DNA from: Lysobacter antibioticus
Lineage (GTDB): Bacteria > Pseudomonadota > Gammaproteobacteria > Xanthomonadales > Xanthomonadaceae
Assembly (NCBI RefSeq): GCF_000731095.1
Contig: NZ_JMTZ01000011.1
Coordinates: 62,001 to 126,000, forward strand
Direction: 5' to 3'
DNA: 64,000 nt
Program-made: the position numbers and the translations under genes
The notes under the pieces: model-generated
Database searches by the model: none
The model's input: the letters and a program-made list of their open reading frames with translations, nothing else
What the model was told of the DNA's origin: nothing
Part shown: positions 25,037 through 34,123 of the stretch, piece by piece
Numbering within the stretch: position 1 is the first letter of the stretch
How the letters are laid out: each line of letters begins with the position of its first letter

Positions 25037-26713
25037 ATGCACCACCTCAAGTCGACAACACGTGCGGTCTCCATCGCTGTCCTGGGCGCGCTGTTGCTCG
25101 TCTTGTCCGCCTGCAAGAAAACCGAGACCGGCTCGCAGACCCAGCCGATCGTGAGCGCCGAACCGGTGGTGATCGAGCCGCTCAAGCAGGAGCGGTTGGA
25201 ACTGCCGCCGTTGTTCCGCGACATCGAGAAGCGCACCTTCCAGTTTTTCTGGGACACCACCAACGAACAGAACGGCCTGACCCCCGACCGGTATCCCTCG
25301 CGCCCGTTCGCGAGCATCGCCTCGGTCGGTTTCTCGCTGACCGCCTATCCGATCGGCATCGAGAAGGGCTGGGTCAGCCGTACCCAGGCGGTCGACCGCA
25401 CTTTGTTGACCTTGAAGTTCCTGCGCGACCTGCCGAGCGGCCCGCAGGCCAGCGGCAAGGGCAGTTACAAAGGTTTTTACTATCACTTCCTCGACATGCA
25501 GAAGGGACAGCGCTACGACAGCTGGGTCGAGCTGTCGAGCGTGGACACCGGCCTGCTGATGATGGGCGTGCTGTTCGCCCAGTCTTATTACGACCGCGAC
25601 GATCCGCGTGAGAAAGAGATCCGCGAGGTCGCCGACACCCTGTACAAACGCGTCGACTGGACCTGGCTGCAGCAGAACAAGCCGCTGATCTCGATGGGCT
25701 GGTTCCCCGAGAGCGGTTTCATCAAGCACGACTGGGTCGGCTACAACGAGGCGATGCTGCTGTACGTGTTGGCGCTGGGCTCGCCCTCGCATCCGGTCGG
25801 CCCGGAAGCCTGGACGGTGTGGACGCGCACCTACAACGACGTCTGGGGCGTATACCAGGGCGAAGAATTCCTGGCCTTCGGCCCCTTGTTCGGCCATCAG
25901 TACAGCCACGTCTGGATCGATTTCCGCGGTATCCAGGACGACTACATGCGCGAGCGCGGCATCGATTATTTCGAGAACAGCCGTCGCGCCGCCTACGCCC
26001 AGCGCGCCTACGCCATCGCCAACCCGATGAAGTGGGAGGAGTACGGCCCTGAAGTGTGGGGCCTGACCGCGAGCGACGGCCCGCAACAGACCTTGCAGGA
26101 ATACCGCGGCGAGCAGCGCCAGTTCCGCCATTACTCGGCGCGCGGCGCCGGCCTGCGCGAGAACTTCGACGACGGCACCATCGCGCCGACCGCGGCGATC
26201 GCCTCGCTGCCGTTCGCGCCGGAGATCGTGATCCCGACCACGGTGACCATGCACGAGCGCTACGGCGAGTACATCTATTCGAGTTACGGTTTCCTGGACT
26301 CGTTCAATCCGAGCTTCAAGTACGACATCCCGCTCAAGACAGGGCGCCTGGTGCCGGACCAGGGCTGGGTGTCCAGCGACTACATCGGCATCGACCAGGG
26401 GCCGATCCTGACCATGATCAGCAACTATCGCAACGAGTTCGTCTGGAACGTGATGAAGCGCAATCCCTACATCCGCGCCGGACTCGAACGCGCCGGGTTC
26501 AAGGGCGGGTGGCTGGCTCCGGCGGATGCCAAGGGCGCCGACGCGAAGGGCAAGGACGGCGAACCGGCGAAGGCCGGCGCCGCCGCAGCGGCCGCACCGG
26601 CGAAACCGGCCGGCGCCATGGACCCGGCGACCGCACGCGCGCTCGGCGAGGCCGAGTCGCGCGCCGGGCGCAGCAATGCGCCGTCCAAGCAGACCCCGCC
26701 GAAGCCGGAATGA
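25037..26713 (+). CDS. Glucoamylase-like (GH144-type) lipoprotein
   Basis: The protein has 558 residues. The ATG at 25037 opens a lipoprotein signal (SIAVLGALLLVLSAC). The catalytic (alpha/alpha)6 domain matches the PF10091 glucoamylase family: FRDIEKRTFQFFWDTTNEQN, DRYPSRPFASIASVGFSLTA, GFYYHFLDMQ, SSVDTGLLMMGVLFAQSYY, GWFPESGFIKHDWVGYNEAM and HQYSHVWIDFRGIQDDYM. Characterised GH144 members are endo-beta-1,2-glucanases. A low-complexity Ala/Lys tail ends the protein. It probably acts in the periplasm or at the cell surface on fragments delivered by the receptor at 21866. The exact linkage is inferred from the family only. Confidence 0.87.
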   Translation: MHHLKSTTRAVSIAVLGALLLVLSACKKTETGSQTQPIVSAEPVVIEPLKQERLELPPLFRDIEKRTFQFFWDTTNEQNGLTPDRYPSRPFASIASVGFSLTAYPIGIEKGWVSRTQAVDRTLLTLKFLRDLPSGPQASGKGSYKGFYYHFLDMQKGQRYDSWVELSSVDTGLLMMGVLFAQSYYDRDDPREKEIREVADTLYKRVDWTWLQQNKPLISMGWFPESGFIKHDWVGYNEAMLLYVLALGSPSHPVGPEAWTVWTRTYNDVWGVYQGEEFLAFGPLFGHQYSHVWIDFRGIQDDYMRERGIDYFENSRRAAYAQRAYAIANPMKWEEYGPEVWGLTASDGPQQTLQEYRGEQRQFRHYSARGAGLRENFDDGTIAPTAAIASLPFAPEIVIPTTVTMHERYGEYIYSSYGFLDSFNPSFKYDIPLKTGRLVPDQGWVSSDYIGIDQGPILTMISNYRNEFVWNVMKRNPYIRAGLERAGFKGGWLAPADAKGADAKGKDGEPAKAGAAAAAAPAKPAGAMDPATARALGEAESRAGRSNAPSKQTPPKPE

Positions 26714-26717
26714 GCGC

Positions 26718-28076
26718 TTGAACGGTCCATCGACGACCATCGACACTTCGCCAGCCGCCGTACGTGTCGGTGGATGGGGCAGGGCGCTGCGAGGCCTGGT
26801 CGCGCTGTGCGCGCTGGTCCTGCTCGGCAGTTGCAGCCATCGAGACGACGGCCGCGAAGTGGTGCGGTTCTGGGCCATGGGCTTCGAGGGCGAGGTCGTC
26901 ACCCAACTTATTCCCGAATTCGAGCGCCGCCACCCCGGCATCCGCGTTGAAGTGCAGCAACTGCCGATCACCGCCGCGCACGAGAAGCTGCTGACCGCGT
27001 TCGCCGGCGACGCCTTGCCCGACGTGTGCGCGATCGGCAACACCTGGATCTCCGAATTCGCCTTGCTCGATGCCTTGACGCCGCTCGACCCGCGCCTGGC
27101 GCGGACGCCGTCCGTGCAGGCGCGCGATTATTTTGCCGGCGCCTGGGACACCGGGGTGATCGACGGCCATGCCTATGCGGTGCCGTGGTACGTGGAAACG
27201 CGCTTGCCGTTCTATCGACAGGACCTGCTCAAGCAAGTCGGTATCGCACGGCCGCCGGCGACCTGGGCGGAATGGAAATCGGCGATGGCGGCGATCAAGA
27301 GGGAGGTCGGCCCGGATCGTTACGCCGTGCTGTTTCCGCTCAACGAGCCGGAACCGTTGCTCAACCTCGGCATCCAGTCGCCCGACCCGTTGCTGCGCGA
27401 GGACGGCCGTTACGGCAATTTCCGCAGCCCCGGTTTCAAGCGCGCCCTGAGCTTCTATCGCGAAGTCTTCGACCGGCGCTGGGCGCCGCTGGCGAGCAAT
27501 ACCCAGATCGCCAACGTCTGGAACGAATTCGGCCGCGGCTATTTCAGTTTCTACGTCAACGGCCCCTGGAACATCGCCGAATTCAAGCGGCGCCTGCCGG
27601 CCGATCTGCAGTCGACCTGGATGACCATGCCCCTGCCGGGTGAGAACGGGCCCGGCGCCTCGGTCGCCGGCGGTGCGAGCTTCGTCTTGTTCCGCAGTTC
27701 GCAACACCAGGACGCGGCCTGGAAATTGATCGCCTATTTGTCCGAGCCTGAGGTGCAGGTGCGCTTCCATGGCCTCAGCGGCAATCTGCCGCCGCGCCGT
27801 GCGGCCTGGGATGCGCCGGTGCTGGCCAACGACGTCTATGCACGCGCGTTCCGCGATCAGCTCGAACGCGCGCGGCCGACGCCGAAGGTGCCGGAGTGGG
27901 AGCGCATCGCCATGGAAATCAAGCTGGTCGGCGAACAACTCGCCAACGGCCGCCTCAACGTGGACGAAGCCGCGGCGGAACTGGATAGGCGCGCCGACCG
28001 TATTCTGGAGAAGCGACGCTGGATGCTCGATCAGCAGGCCGCGGCCCGGATGCCCGCGGCCGGAGCGTCGCGGTGA
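26718..28076 (+). CDS. ABC transporter sugar-binding lipoprotein
   Basis: The protein has 452 residues if it starts at the TTG 26718, four bases after the preceding stop. That start places a hydrophobic segment and lipobox (LVALCALVLLGSC) near the N-terminus. An ATG further upstream would overlap the previous gene. The fold is a family-1 extracellular solute-binding protein: VVRFWAMGFEGEVVTQLIPE, PDVCAIGNTWISEFALLDAL, GHAYAVPWYVETRLPFYRQD and GYFSFYVNGPWNIAEFKRRL. It hands an oligosaccharide to the permeases at 28073 and 28948. The stop overlaps the next start (GTGA). Confidence 0.9.
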   Translation: MNGPSTTIDTSPAAVRVGGWGRALRGLVALCALVLLGSCSHRDDGREVVRFWAMGFEGEVVTQLIPEFERRHPGIRVEVQQLPITAAHEKLLTAFAGDALPDVCAIGNTWISEFALLDALTPLDPRLARTPSVQARDYFAGAWDTGVIDGHAYAVPWYVETRLPFYRQDLLKQVGIARPPATWAEWKSAMAAIKREVGPDRYAVLFPLNEPEPLLNLGIQSPDPLLREDGRYGNFRSPGFKRALSFYREVFDRRWAPLASNTQIANVWNEFGRGYFSFYVNGPWNIAEFKRRLPADLQSTWMTMPLPGENGPGASVAGGASFVLFRSSQHQDAAWKLIAYLSEPEVQVRFHGLSGNLPPRRAAWDAPVLANDVYARAFRDQLERARPTPKVPEWERIAMEIKLVGEQLANGRLNVDEAAAELDRRADRILEKRRWMLDQQAAARMPAAGASR

Positions 28077-28951
28077 AGCCCGCCACCGCCGGCTGGGTAT
28101 TCGCCGCGCCCGCGCTGAGCGTGATCGGGCTGTTCTTCGGCTTGCCGGTGCTGGCCGCGCTGGCGCTGAGCCTGACCGATTTCGATATCTATTCATTGGC
28201 GCATATCGACAACCTGCGCTTCGTGGCTTTCGACAACTACCTCAATTTGCTGCGCAACCCGCTGTTCTGGAGCGCGCTCGGCAACACCTTGTACTTCGTC
28301 GCGGTCGGCGTGCCGCTGTCGATCGCGGTTTCGCTAGGCGCGGCGATGTTGCTGCATTCCAAGCTCGGCCTGTTCAAACCGTTCTTCCGCACCGCGTTCT
28401 TCGCCCCGGTGGTGACCACGGTGGTGGCGGTGGCGGTGATCTGGCGCTACCTGTTCCATACCCGTTACGGCCTGGTGAACTGGGTGCTGTCGTGGGTCGG
28501 CATCGACCCGGTCGACTGGCTCGGCGACCCGCATTGGGCGATGCCGACCATCATCTTGTTCGCGGTGTGGAAGAACTTCGGCTACAACATGATCATCTTC
28601 CTGGCCGGCTTGCAGGCGATTCCGGAAGACCTGTACGAGGCCGCGCGCATCGACGGCGCCAGCCCCGCGCGCCAGTTCCGCCACATCACCTTGCCGATCC
28701 TGGGGCCGGTGCTGCTGATGGTCGGCATCCTGACCTTGGCCGGTTATTTCCAACTGTTCGCCGAGCCCTACGTCATCACCCAGGGGGGGCCGCTGCAGAG
28801 CACGGTCAGCGTGCTGTATCTGATGTACGAAGAAGGCTTCAAGTGGTGGAACCTCGGCAACGCTTCGGCGGTGGCCTTCCTGTTGTTCGTGCTGATGACG
28901 GCGGTGACCAGCGGCCTGATGTGGGTCGCGCGCCGCAAGGGGGTCGAATGA
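28073..28951 (+). CDS. ABC sugar permease, MalF/UgpA type
   Basis: The protein has 292 residues, six transmembrane segments and a GTG start overlapping the binding-protein stop. The EAA loop that contacts the ATPase reads YEAARIDGASPARQFRHITL at about residues 185-204. It pairs with the permease at 28948 and probably uses the MalK-like ATPase at 38326, because no ATPase gene is in this operon. Confidence 0.93.
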   Translation: MKPATAGWVFAAPALSVIGLFFGLPVLAALALSLTDFDIYSLAHIDNLRFVAFDNYLNLLRNPLFWSALGNTLYFVAVGVPLSIAVSLGAAMLLHSKLGLFKPFFRTAFFAPVVTTVVAVAVIWRYLFHTRYGLVNWVLSWVGIDPVDWLGDPHWAMPTIILFAVWKNFGYNMIIFLAGLQAIPEDLYEAARIDGASPARQFRHITLPILGPVLLMVGILTLAGYFQLFAEPYVITQGGPLQSTVSVLYLMYEEGFKWWNLGNASAVAFLLFVLMTAVTSGLMWVARRKGVE

Positions 28952-29784
28952 ACGACTCCGGCATGAGTCCGCGCCTGGCGAAGGCGATCGTCAACGGCCT
29001 GTTGATCGGCCTGGCGGTGTTGAGCCTGGCGCCGCTGTTGTGGATGTTCGCGGTGTCGCTGATGCAACCCGGCGAAGCCAGCGCGTTTCCGCCGCCGTTG
29101 TGGTCCTCGTCGCCGAGCCTGCACAACTACCATGAGCTGTTCTCGCGCATGGGCATGGGCCGGTATCTGTTCAACAGCTTCCTGGTCTCGACCCTGGTCA
29201 CCGTGATCGCGGTGTTGCTCAACACCCTGGCCGGTTATGCCTTCGCCAAGCTCGCCTTTCCCGGGCGCGAACGGATATTCCGGCTGTTGCTGGCGGCGCT
29301 GGTGATCCCGGCCCAAGTCTCGATGATGCCGCTGTTCCTGATGCTCAAGCAGCTCGGCCTGATCAACAGCTACGCCGGCGCGGTGGTGCCGGGCATGGCC
29401 GGCATCTTCGGCATCTTCCTGGTGCGCCAATACGCGCGCTCGATTCCCGACGAACTACTGGAAGCGCCGCGCATCGACGGCGCCGGCGAGTTGCGGATCT
29501 TCTTCCAGATCGTCCTGCCGGCCCTGCGCCCGATCCTGGTGACCTTGGCGATCTTCAGTTTCCTCGGCGCCTGGAACGATTTCATGTGGCCCTTGATCGT
29601 GCTCAGCGACCAGGACCTGCAGACCCTGCCGGTCGCATTGGCTTCGCTGTCGCGCGAGCACGTGCAGGACAACGAGATGATGATGGCCGGCTCGGTCGTG
29701 ACCGTGGTGCCGGTGCTGCTGCTGTTCCTGGTGTTGCAGCGCTACTACCTGCAAGGCCTGTTGGTCGGCAGCGTCAAGGGTTAG
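28948..29784 (+). CDS. ABC sugar permease, MalG/UgpE type
   Basis: The protein has 278 residues. The ATG overlaps the preceding stop (ATGA). Six hydrophobic segments are present and the EAA loop is LLEAPRIDGAGELRIFFQIV, in which the second Ala is replaced by Pro. It forms the heterodimeric membrane channel with the gene at 28073. Confidence 0.93.
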   Translation: MNDSGMSPRLAKAIVNGLLIGLAVLSLAPLLWMFAVSLMQPGEASAFPPPLWSSSPSLHNYHELFSRMGMGRYLFNSFLVSTLVTVIAVLLNTLAGYAFAKLAFPGRERIFRLLLAALVIPAQVSMMPLFLMLKQLGLINSYAGAVVPGMAGIFGIFLVRQYARSIPDELLEAPRIDGAGELRIFFQIVLPALRPILVTLAIFSFLGAWNDFMWPLIVLSDQDLQTLPVALASLSREHVQDNEMMMAGSVVTVVPVLLLFLVLQRYYLQGLLVGSVKG

Positions 29785-29828
29785 AACCGTTCCGCCGCGC
29801 GCCCGCGCGGCGCCAAGAGGTGGATCGA

Positions 29829-32800
29829 ATGTCGGAACCCAAGCAAGCCGTCGCGCCGCGTGGGCGTTTGTACCTTACCCGCGCCCATAAAACGGTCGCG
29901 AACGCGTTCGCTCTGTGCCTGGCCCTGATCTCGGTTCCGTTGATCGCCCAGGAAAAGCCGCGCTTGCTCGATGGCTTCGAGTCAGCCGCACCATGGACCG
30001 TAGTTACCTCCAACCAAGTTAGTGCGAGCCTGCGTCCGGTAGCGGGCGCGAAGGGCCGGGGCCTGTGCCTGGATTACGACTTCAACGGCGTGTCCGGTTA
30101 CGCCGGCCTGCAGCGCGAACTGCCGCTGGAGTATCCGGACGACTATCGCTTTGCGTTCCAGTTGCGTGGCGATTCGCCGCACAACGACCTGCAGTTCAAG
30201 CTGGTCGACACCAGCGGCGACAACGTCTGGTGGGTCAACAAGCCCAAGTATGTTTATCCGAAGCAATGGACGCCGGTGGTCTACAAGCAGCGCCATATCG
30301 GCCGCGCCTGGGGCCCGGCGGCCGATCCGACCCTGCGCAAGAGCGCCAAGCTTGAGTTCACCGTCTACAACAGCGTCGGCGGCAAGGGTTCGGTCTGCTT
30401 CGATGAGCTGAGTTTCCAGGCCGTGCCGAAGGACCCCGGCGGTCCGCTGACCGGCACGCTCGTCGCCACTTCCAATGCCGAAGGCAGCCGCGCCGAGTAC
30501 GCGGGCGATGGCGATCCCGCCACCGCATGGCGGGCCGGTTTCGAGAAGGGCACAGCGCCGAGCCTGACCCTCGACCTGGGCCGCGTGCGCGAATTCGGCG
30601 GCGCGATCCTGCAGTGGGCCCCGGACGAGTACGCCTCGCGCTACCGCATCGAGCTGTCCAAGGACGGTGAGCACTGGGACAAGCTCAGTTTGATCGAGCA
30701 CGGCGACGGCGGCAGCGATTTCGTACCGCTGCCGGAGGCCGAGGCGCGCTATCTGCGGCTGTTGCCGGATCGCGGACCGAGCCCGGGCTTCGGCCTGGCC
30801 GAACTGAGCGTGCAGCCGTTGGCGTTCGCCGCGACGCCGAACGATTTCATCAAGGAACTCGCGCAACGCGCGCCGCGCGGCGATTATCCGCGCGGCTTCA
30901 GCGGCGAGCAGCCGTACTGGACCGTGCTCGGCACCGACGGCGGCAGCTCGCACGGCCTGATCGGCGAAGACGGCGCGGTCGAAGCCTACAAAGGGGGTTA
31001 CAGCATCGAGCCTTTGTTGTTGACCGATCGGGGCGGCTCGCCGAACGCGGCCTTGAAGACCTGGGCCGACGTCGAGATCGGCCAGAGCCTGCAGGACGGT
31101 TATCTGCCGATCCCGAGCGTGAGCTGGCAGGCCGGCGATCTGCAACTCAGCGTCACCGCGTTCGCGCCGCTGCTCGAACAGCGCGACCTGATCGTCGCCC
31201 GTTACCGGCTCAGCAATACTTCCAAACAGCCGCGCGATGCCACCCTGGCCTTGGCGATTCGACCCTTCCAGGTCAACCCGCCGACCCAGTTCCTCAGCAC
31301 CACCGGCGGCGTCAGCGCCATCCACCGCATCCAGATCGACGCGAAGGCCGGCACGGTGAAACTCGACGGCCGTCCCAGCGTGCGCTCGCTGACGCCGGTG
31401 GGGTCGGCCTTCGCCGTGCCGTTCCAGGACGGCGACGTGGTGCGCCACCTGCGTGCGTCGGCGACGCGCTCGGGCGAGAGTGAAGTGTTCGACCTCAACG
31501 GGCTGGCGTCGGCGGCTTTGTTGTACCCAATGCGACTGGCGCCGGGCGAAAGCCGTGAAGTGGCCTTGTACCTGCCGCAGGATGGGGCGGATGATCCGCT
31601 GTCGGTCGATCCGGCGCAGGCGGCGCGATGGCAGGACGAAACCGCGGCGCAATGGCGCGACAAGCTCGACCGGGTCAAATTGCGCGTGCCGGCGCAGGGC
31701 CAGCATGTCGTCGATACCTTGCGCACCGGCCTGGCGCACATGTTGATCAGCCGGGTCGGCCCGCGCCTGCAGCCGGGCACCCGTTCGTATGCGCGGGCCT
31801 GGATCCGCGACGGCGCGATGATCGGCGAGGGCTTGCTGCGCATGGGGCGCGAGGACGTCGCCGAGGAATTCCTGCGCTGGTATGCGCCGTATCAGTTCGA
31901 CAACGGCAAGGTGCCGTGCTGCGTCGACGACCGCGGCAGCGACCCGGTGCCGGAGAACGACAGCCACGGCGAGTTGATCTTCACCGTCGCCGAGGTCTAT
32001 CGCTACACCCGCGACAAGGCCTTGCTCGAATCGATGTGGCCGCACGTGGAAAAAGCGGTCGCGTATATGGACGAGCTGCGTCTGAGCGAACGCACGCCGG
32101 CCAATCGCGCGCTGAATCCGGCCTTCTACGGGATGATGCCGGCCTCGATCAGCCACGAGGGCTATTCGGCCAAGCCGATGCATTCGTACTGGGATAATTT
32201 CTGGGCCCTGCGCGGCTACAAGGACGCGGTCGAGATCGCGCAATGGCTCGGCCGTAACGGCGAAGCGGAAGCCTTCGCCGCATCGCGCGACCAGTTCCGC
32301 GAGGATCTCTATCGTTCGCTGGAAGCGGCGACCCGCGCGCACAAGATCGATTACCTGCCAGGTGCCGCCGAGCTCGGCGACTTCGACGCCACCTCGACCA
32401 CCATCGCCCTGGCGCCCGGCGGCGAACAAGGGCTGTTGCCCGAAGCGCTGTTGCACAACACCTTCGAGCGTTACTGGAAGGAATTCGTCGATCGCCGCGA
32501 CGGCCGCCGCGAATGGAAGGACTACACGCCCTACGAGTTGCGCACCATCGGCAGCTTCGTGCGTCTGGGTTGGCGCGAGCGCGCCCACGAGGCGCTGGAG
32601 TTCTTCTTCAAGGACCAGCAACCGCGCGCCTGGAACCAGTGGGCGGAAGTGGTCTCGCGCACGCCGCGCAAACCGTTTTTCGTCGGCGACCTGCCGCATG
32701 CCTGGGTCGAGTCGGACTATGTACGCTCGGCGCTGGATCTGTTCGCCCACACCCGCGACATCGATCAGGCGCTGGTGATCGCGGCCGGCATTCCCGCGGG

Positions 32801-33065
32801 TTGGCTGCAGGGCGAAGGCGTGAGCGTGGACGGCCTGCGCACGCCCTACGGCGCCCTCGGTTATCGCTTCAAGCGCGAAGGCCGGCAGGCGAAGCTGGAG
32901 ATCGCCGCGGGCATCGAAGTGCCGCCGGGCGGGCTGATCCTGCGTTGGCCGTTCGCCGGTGCGCCGGGCAAGACCGTGGTCGATGAACAAGTGAAGGCTT
33001 GGCGGCAAGGCGAGCTGAAGATCGAGCGCGTGCCGGCGACGGTGAGCGTCGCGATCGAGGAGTAG
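29829..33065 (+). CDS. Large exported discoidin-domain, (alpha/alpha)6 glycosidase-like protein
   Basis: The protein has 1078 residues. The N-terminus is exported (hydrophobic LCLALISVPLIAQE after a basic stretch). It continues with a carbohydrate-binding-like beta domain (about 40-195), an F5/8 discoidin domain (about 200-335; SLTLDLGRVREFGGAILQW) and a region typical of glycosidase N-terminal beta domains. The C-terminal third looks like an (alpha/alpha)6 barrel (GTRSYARAWIRDGAMIGEGL, PFYGMMPASISHEG-like, HSYWDNFWALRGYKDAV, LPHAWVESDYVRSALDLF). I cannot name a GH family. Its place after the ABC permeases suggests extracytoplasmic trimming of the substrate. The TAG stop lies within a REP-like palindrome. 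Confidence 0.8.
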   Translation: MSEPKQAVAPRGRLYLTRAHKTVANAFALCLALISVPLIAQEKPRLLDGFESAAPWTVVTSNQVSASLRPVAGAKGRGLCLDYDFNGVSGYAGLQRELPLEYPDDYRFAFQLRGDSPHNDLQFKLVDTSGDNVWWVNKPKYVYPKQWTPVVYKQRHIGRAWGPAADPTLRKSAKLEFTVYNSVGGKGSVCFDELSFQAVPKDPGGPLTGTLVATSNAEGSRAEYAGDGDPATAWRAGFEKGTAPSLTLDLGRVREFGGAILQWAPDEYASRYRIELSKDGEHWDKLSLIEHGDGGSDFVPLPEAEARYLRLLPDRGPSPGFGLAELSVQPLAFAATPNDFIKELAQRAPRGDYPRGFSGEQPYWTVLGTDGGSSHGLIGEDGAVEAYKGGYSIEPLLLTDRGGSPNAALKTWADVEIGQSLQDGYLPIPSVSWQAGDLQLSVTAFAPLLEQRDLIVARYRLSNTSKQPRDATLALAIRPFQVNPPTQFLSTTGGVSAIHRIQIDAKAGTVKLDGRPSVRSLTPVGSAFAVPFQDGDVVRHLRASATRSGESEVFDLNGLASAALLYPMRLAPGESREVALYLPQDGADDPLSVDPAQAARWQDETAAQWRDKLDRVKLRVPAQGQHVVDTLRTGLAHMLISRVGPRLQPGTRSYARAWIRDGAMIGEGLLRMGREDVAEEFLRWYAPYQFDNGKVPCCVDDRGSDPVPENDSHGELIFTVAEVYRYTRDKALLESMWPHVEKAVAYMDELRLSERTPANRALNPAFYGMMPASISHEGYSAKPMHSYWDNFWALRGYKDAVEIAQWLGRNGEAEAFAASRDQFREDLYRSLEAATRAHKIDYLPGAAELGDFDATSTTIALAPGGEQGLLPEALLHNTFERYWKEFVDRRDGRREWKDYTPYELRTIGSFVRLGWRERAHEALEFFFKDQQPRAWNQWAEVVSRTPRKPFFVGDLPHAWVESDYVRSALDLFAHTRDIDQALVIAAGIPAGWLQGEGVSVDGLRTPYGALGYRFKREGRQAKLEIAAGIEVPPGGLILRWPFAGAPGKTVVDEQVKAWRQGELKIERVPATVSVAIEE

Positions 33066-33112
33066 GAGCGGCGTCCTAAAGGGATTTTCTCTGGTCAGGA
33101 GTCGCGACCGCG
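33062..33112 (+). repeat. REP-like palindrome, copy 2
   Basis: GTAGGAGCGGCG at one end and GTCGCGACCGCG at the other. The TAG at its start is the stop codon of the preceding gene. It faces copy 3 across 35 bases, forming an inverted pair between two converging genes. Confidence 0.65.
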
Positions 33113-33147
33113 AACCTGCGTCGAGCTGCGCGGCCAACATGAAACCC

Positions 33148-33175
33148 CGCGGTCGCGACTTGCGTCGCTCCTACC
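33148..33175 (-). repeat. REP-like palindrome, copy 3
   Basis: CGCGGTCGCGAC then TTGCGTCGCTCCTACC, the inverse of copy 2. The pair could form a large stem and act as a bidirectional terminator for the converging genes at 29829 and 33183. Confidence 0.65.
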
Positions 33176-33182
33176 CGAGAGG

Positions 33183-33929
33183 CTACGGGTACCAGTGCAC
33201 TTCGAGCGGGGTCGCGCCTTCCAGCCCGATCAGCACCGGCCAGCGCTGCACGTCGCCGCTGGCGAGCGCCTGTTGGAAGGCCTCGCGCTTGGCCTTGCCC
33301 TGGATCAGCAGGAAGCGCGATTGCGCCTGGGCCAGGCCGCTCGGGGTCAGGCTGATACGTTTGCTCCACTGGCGCGCGCCGGGGCAGCCTTCGGCATCGA
33401 CCACGACATAGGCCAGGCGCGAGGCCAGGCTGCGCTGCAGGTCGGGCATGTCGGGAAACAGCGAGGCGGTATGGCCGTCCTCGCCCATGCCGAGCACCGC
33501 CGCGGTGGCCGGCTGCAAGGCGTGGGCGTTGGCGAAAGCGGCCGACTCCTGGATGCTGCGGCCGGGCCGGGTCAGCGCTTCGAAACGCGCCGCGGCGGCG
33601 TTGTCGCGCAGCAGATGCTGGCGGACCAGCCAGGCATTGCTGTCGGGGTCCTCGGGTTGCAGCCAGCGCTCGTCGACCAGGGCGACATCGACCCGGCTCC
33701 AGTCCAGCGGGGCGCGGGCAAGGGCGCGGTACACCGGCGCCGGCGTGGTGCCGCCGGACAGCAGCAGGCGCACGCGCGGGCGCCGCGACAGATCGCGGCG
33801 CAACTCGGCGGCGATCGCCACCGCGCAGGACCAGGTCCAGGTATCGAAGCTGCGATGCTCGTGCCACCGGTAGGGCACGGAGTCCGGTTCGGCAGGGTCG
33901 TGCGGGACGGGCGAGGGAGCGTCGAGCAT
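33183..33929 (-). CDS. pgl: 6-phosphogluconolactonase
   Basis: The protein has 248 residues, starting at the ATG 33929. The Pgl/DevB signature is present: RVRLLLSGGTTPAPVYRAL (substrate phosphate loop), VDVALVDERWLQPEDPDSNA and AVLGMGEDGHTASLFP. It hydrolyses 6-phosphogluconolactone to 6-phosphogluconate, the step after Zwf. It follows glk and zwf on the same strand with a gap of about 195 bases that contains a REP-like element. Confidence 0.94.
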   Translation of the reverse strand: MLDAPSPVPHDPAEPDSVPYRWHEHRSFDTWTWSCAVAIAAELRRDLSRRPRVRLLLSGGTTPAPVYRALARAPLDWSRVDVALVDERWLQPEDPDSNAWLVRQHLLRDNAAAARFEALTRPGRSIQESAAFANAHALQPATAAVLGMGEDGHTASLFPDMPDLQRSLASRLAYVVVDAEGCPGARQWSKRISLTPSGLAQAQSRFLLIQGKAKREAFQQALASGDVQRWPVLIGLEGATPLEVHWYP

Positions 33930-34080
33930 AGCGACGATTCTGGCACGGCCGACTTCAAGACGGCGTGCTCGTCGAGGCGGCTGGGCGACGGGCGCCGCGG
34001 TAAGGGCGGCATCCCATAGCGATGCCGCTGCGGTCGCAAGCCGCGATCCGGGCTGGCGGGGCGCCCGCAGCCACATCTGC

Positions 34081-34112
34081 GATCGCGGTCGCGGCTTGCG
34101 CCGCTCCCACCC
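34081..34112 (-). repeat. REP-like palindrome, copy 4
   Basis: GATCGCGGTCGCGGCTTGCG then CCGCTCCCACCC, the inverse orientation of copy 1, between glk and pgl. Confidence 0.65.
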
Positions 34113-34123
34113 TCAAGCGGCGC

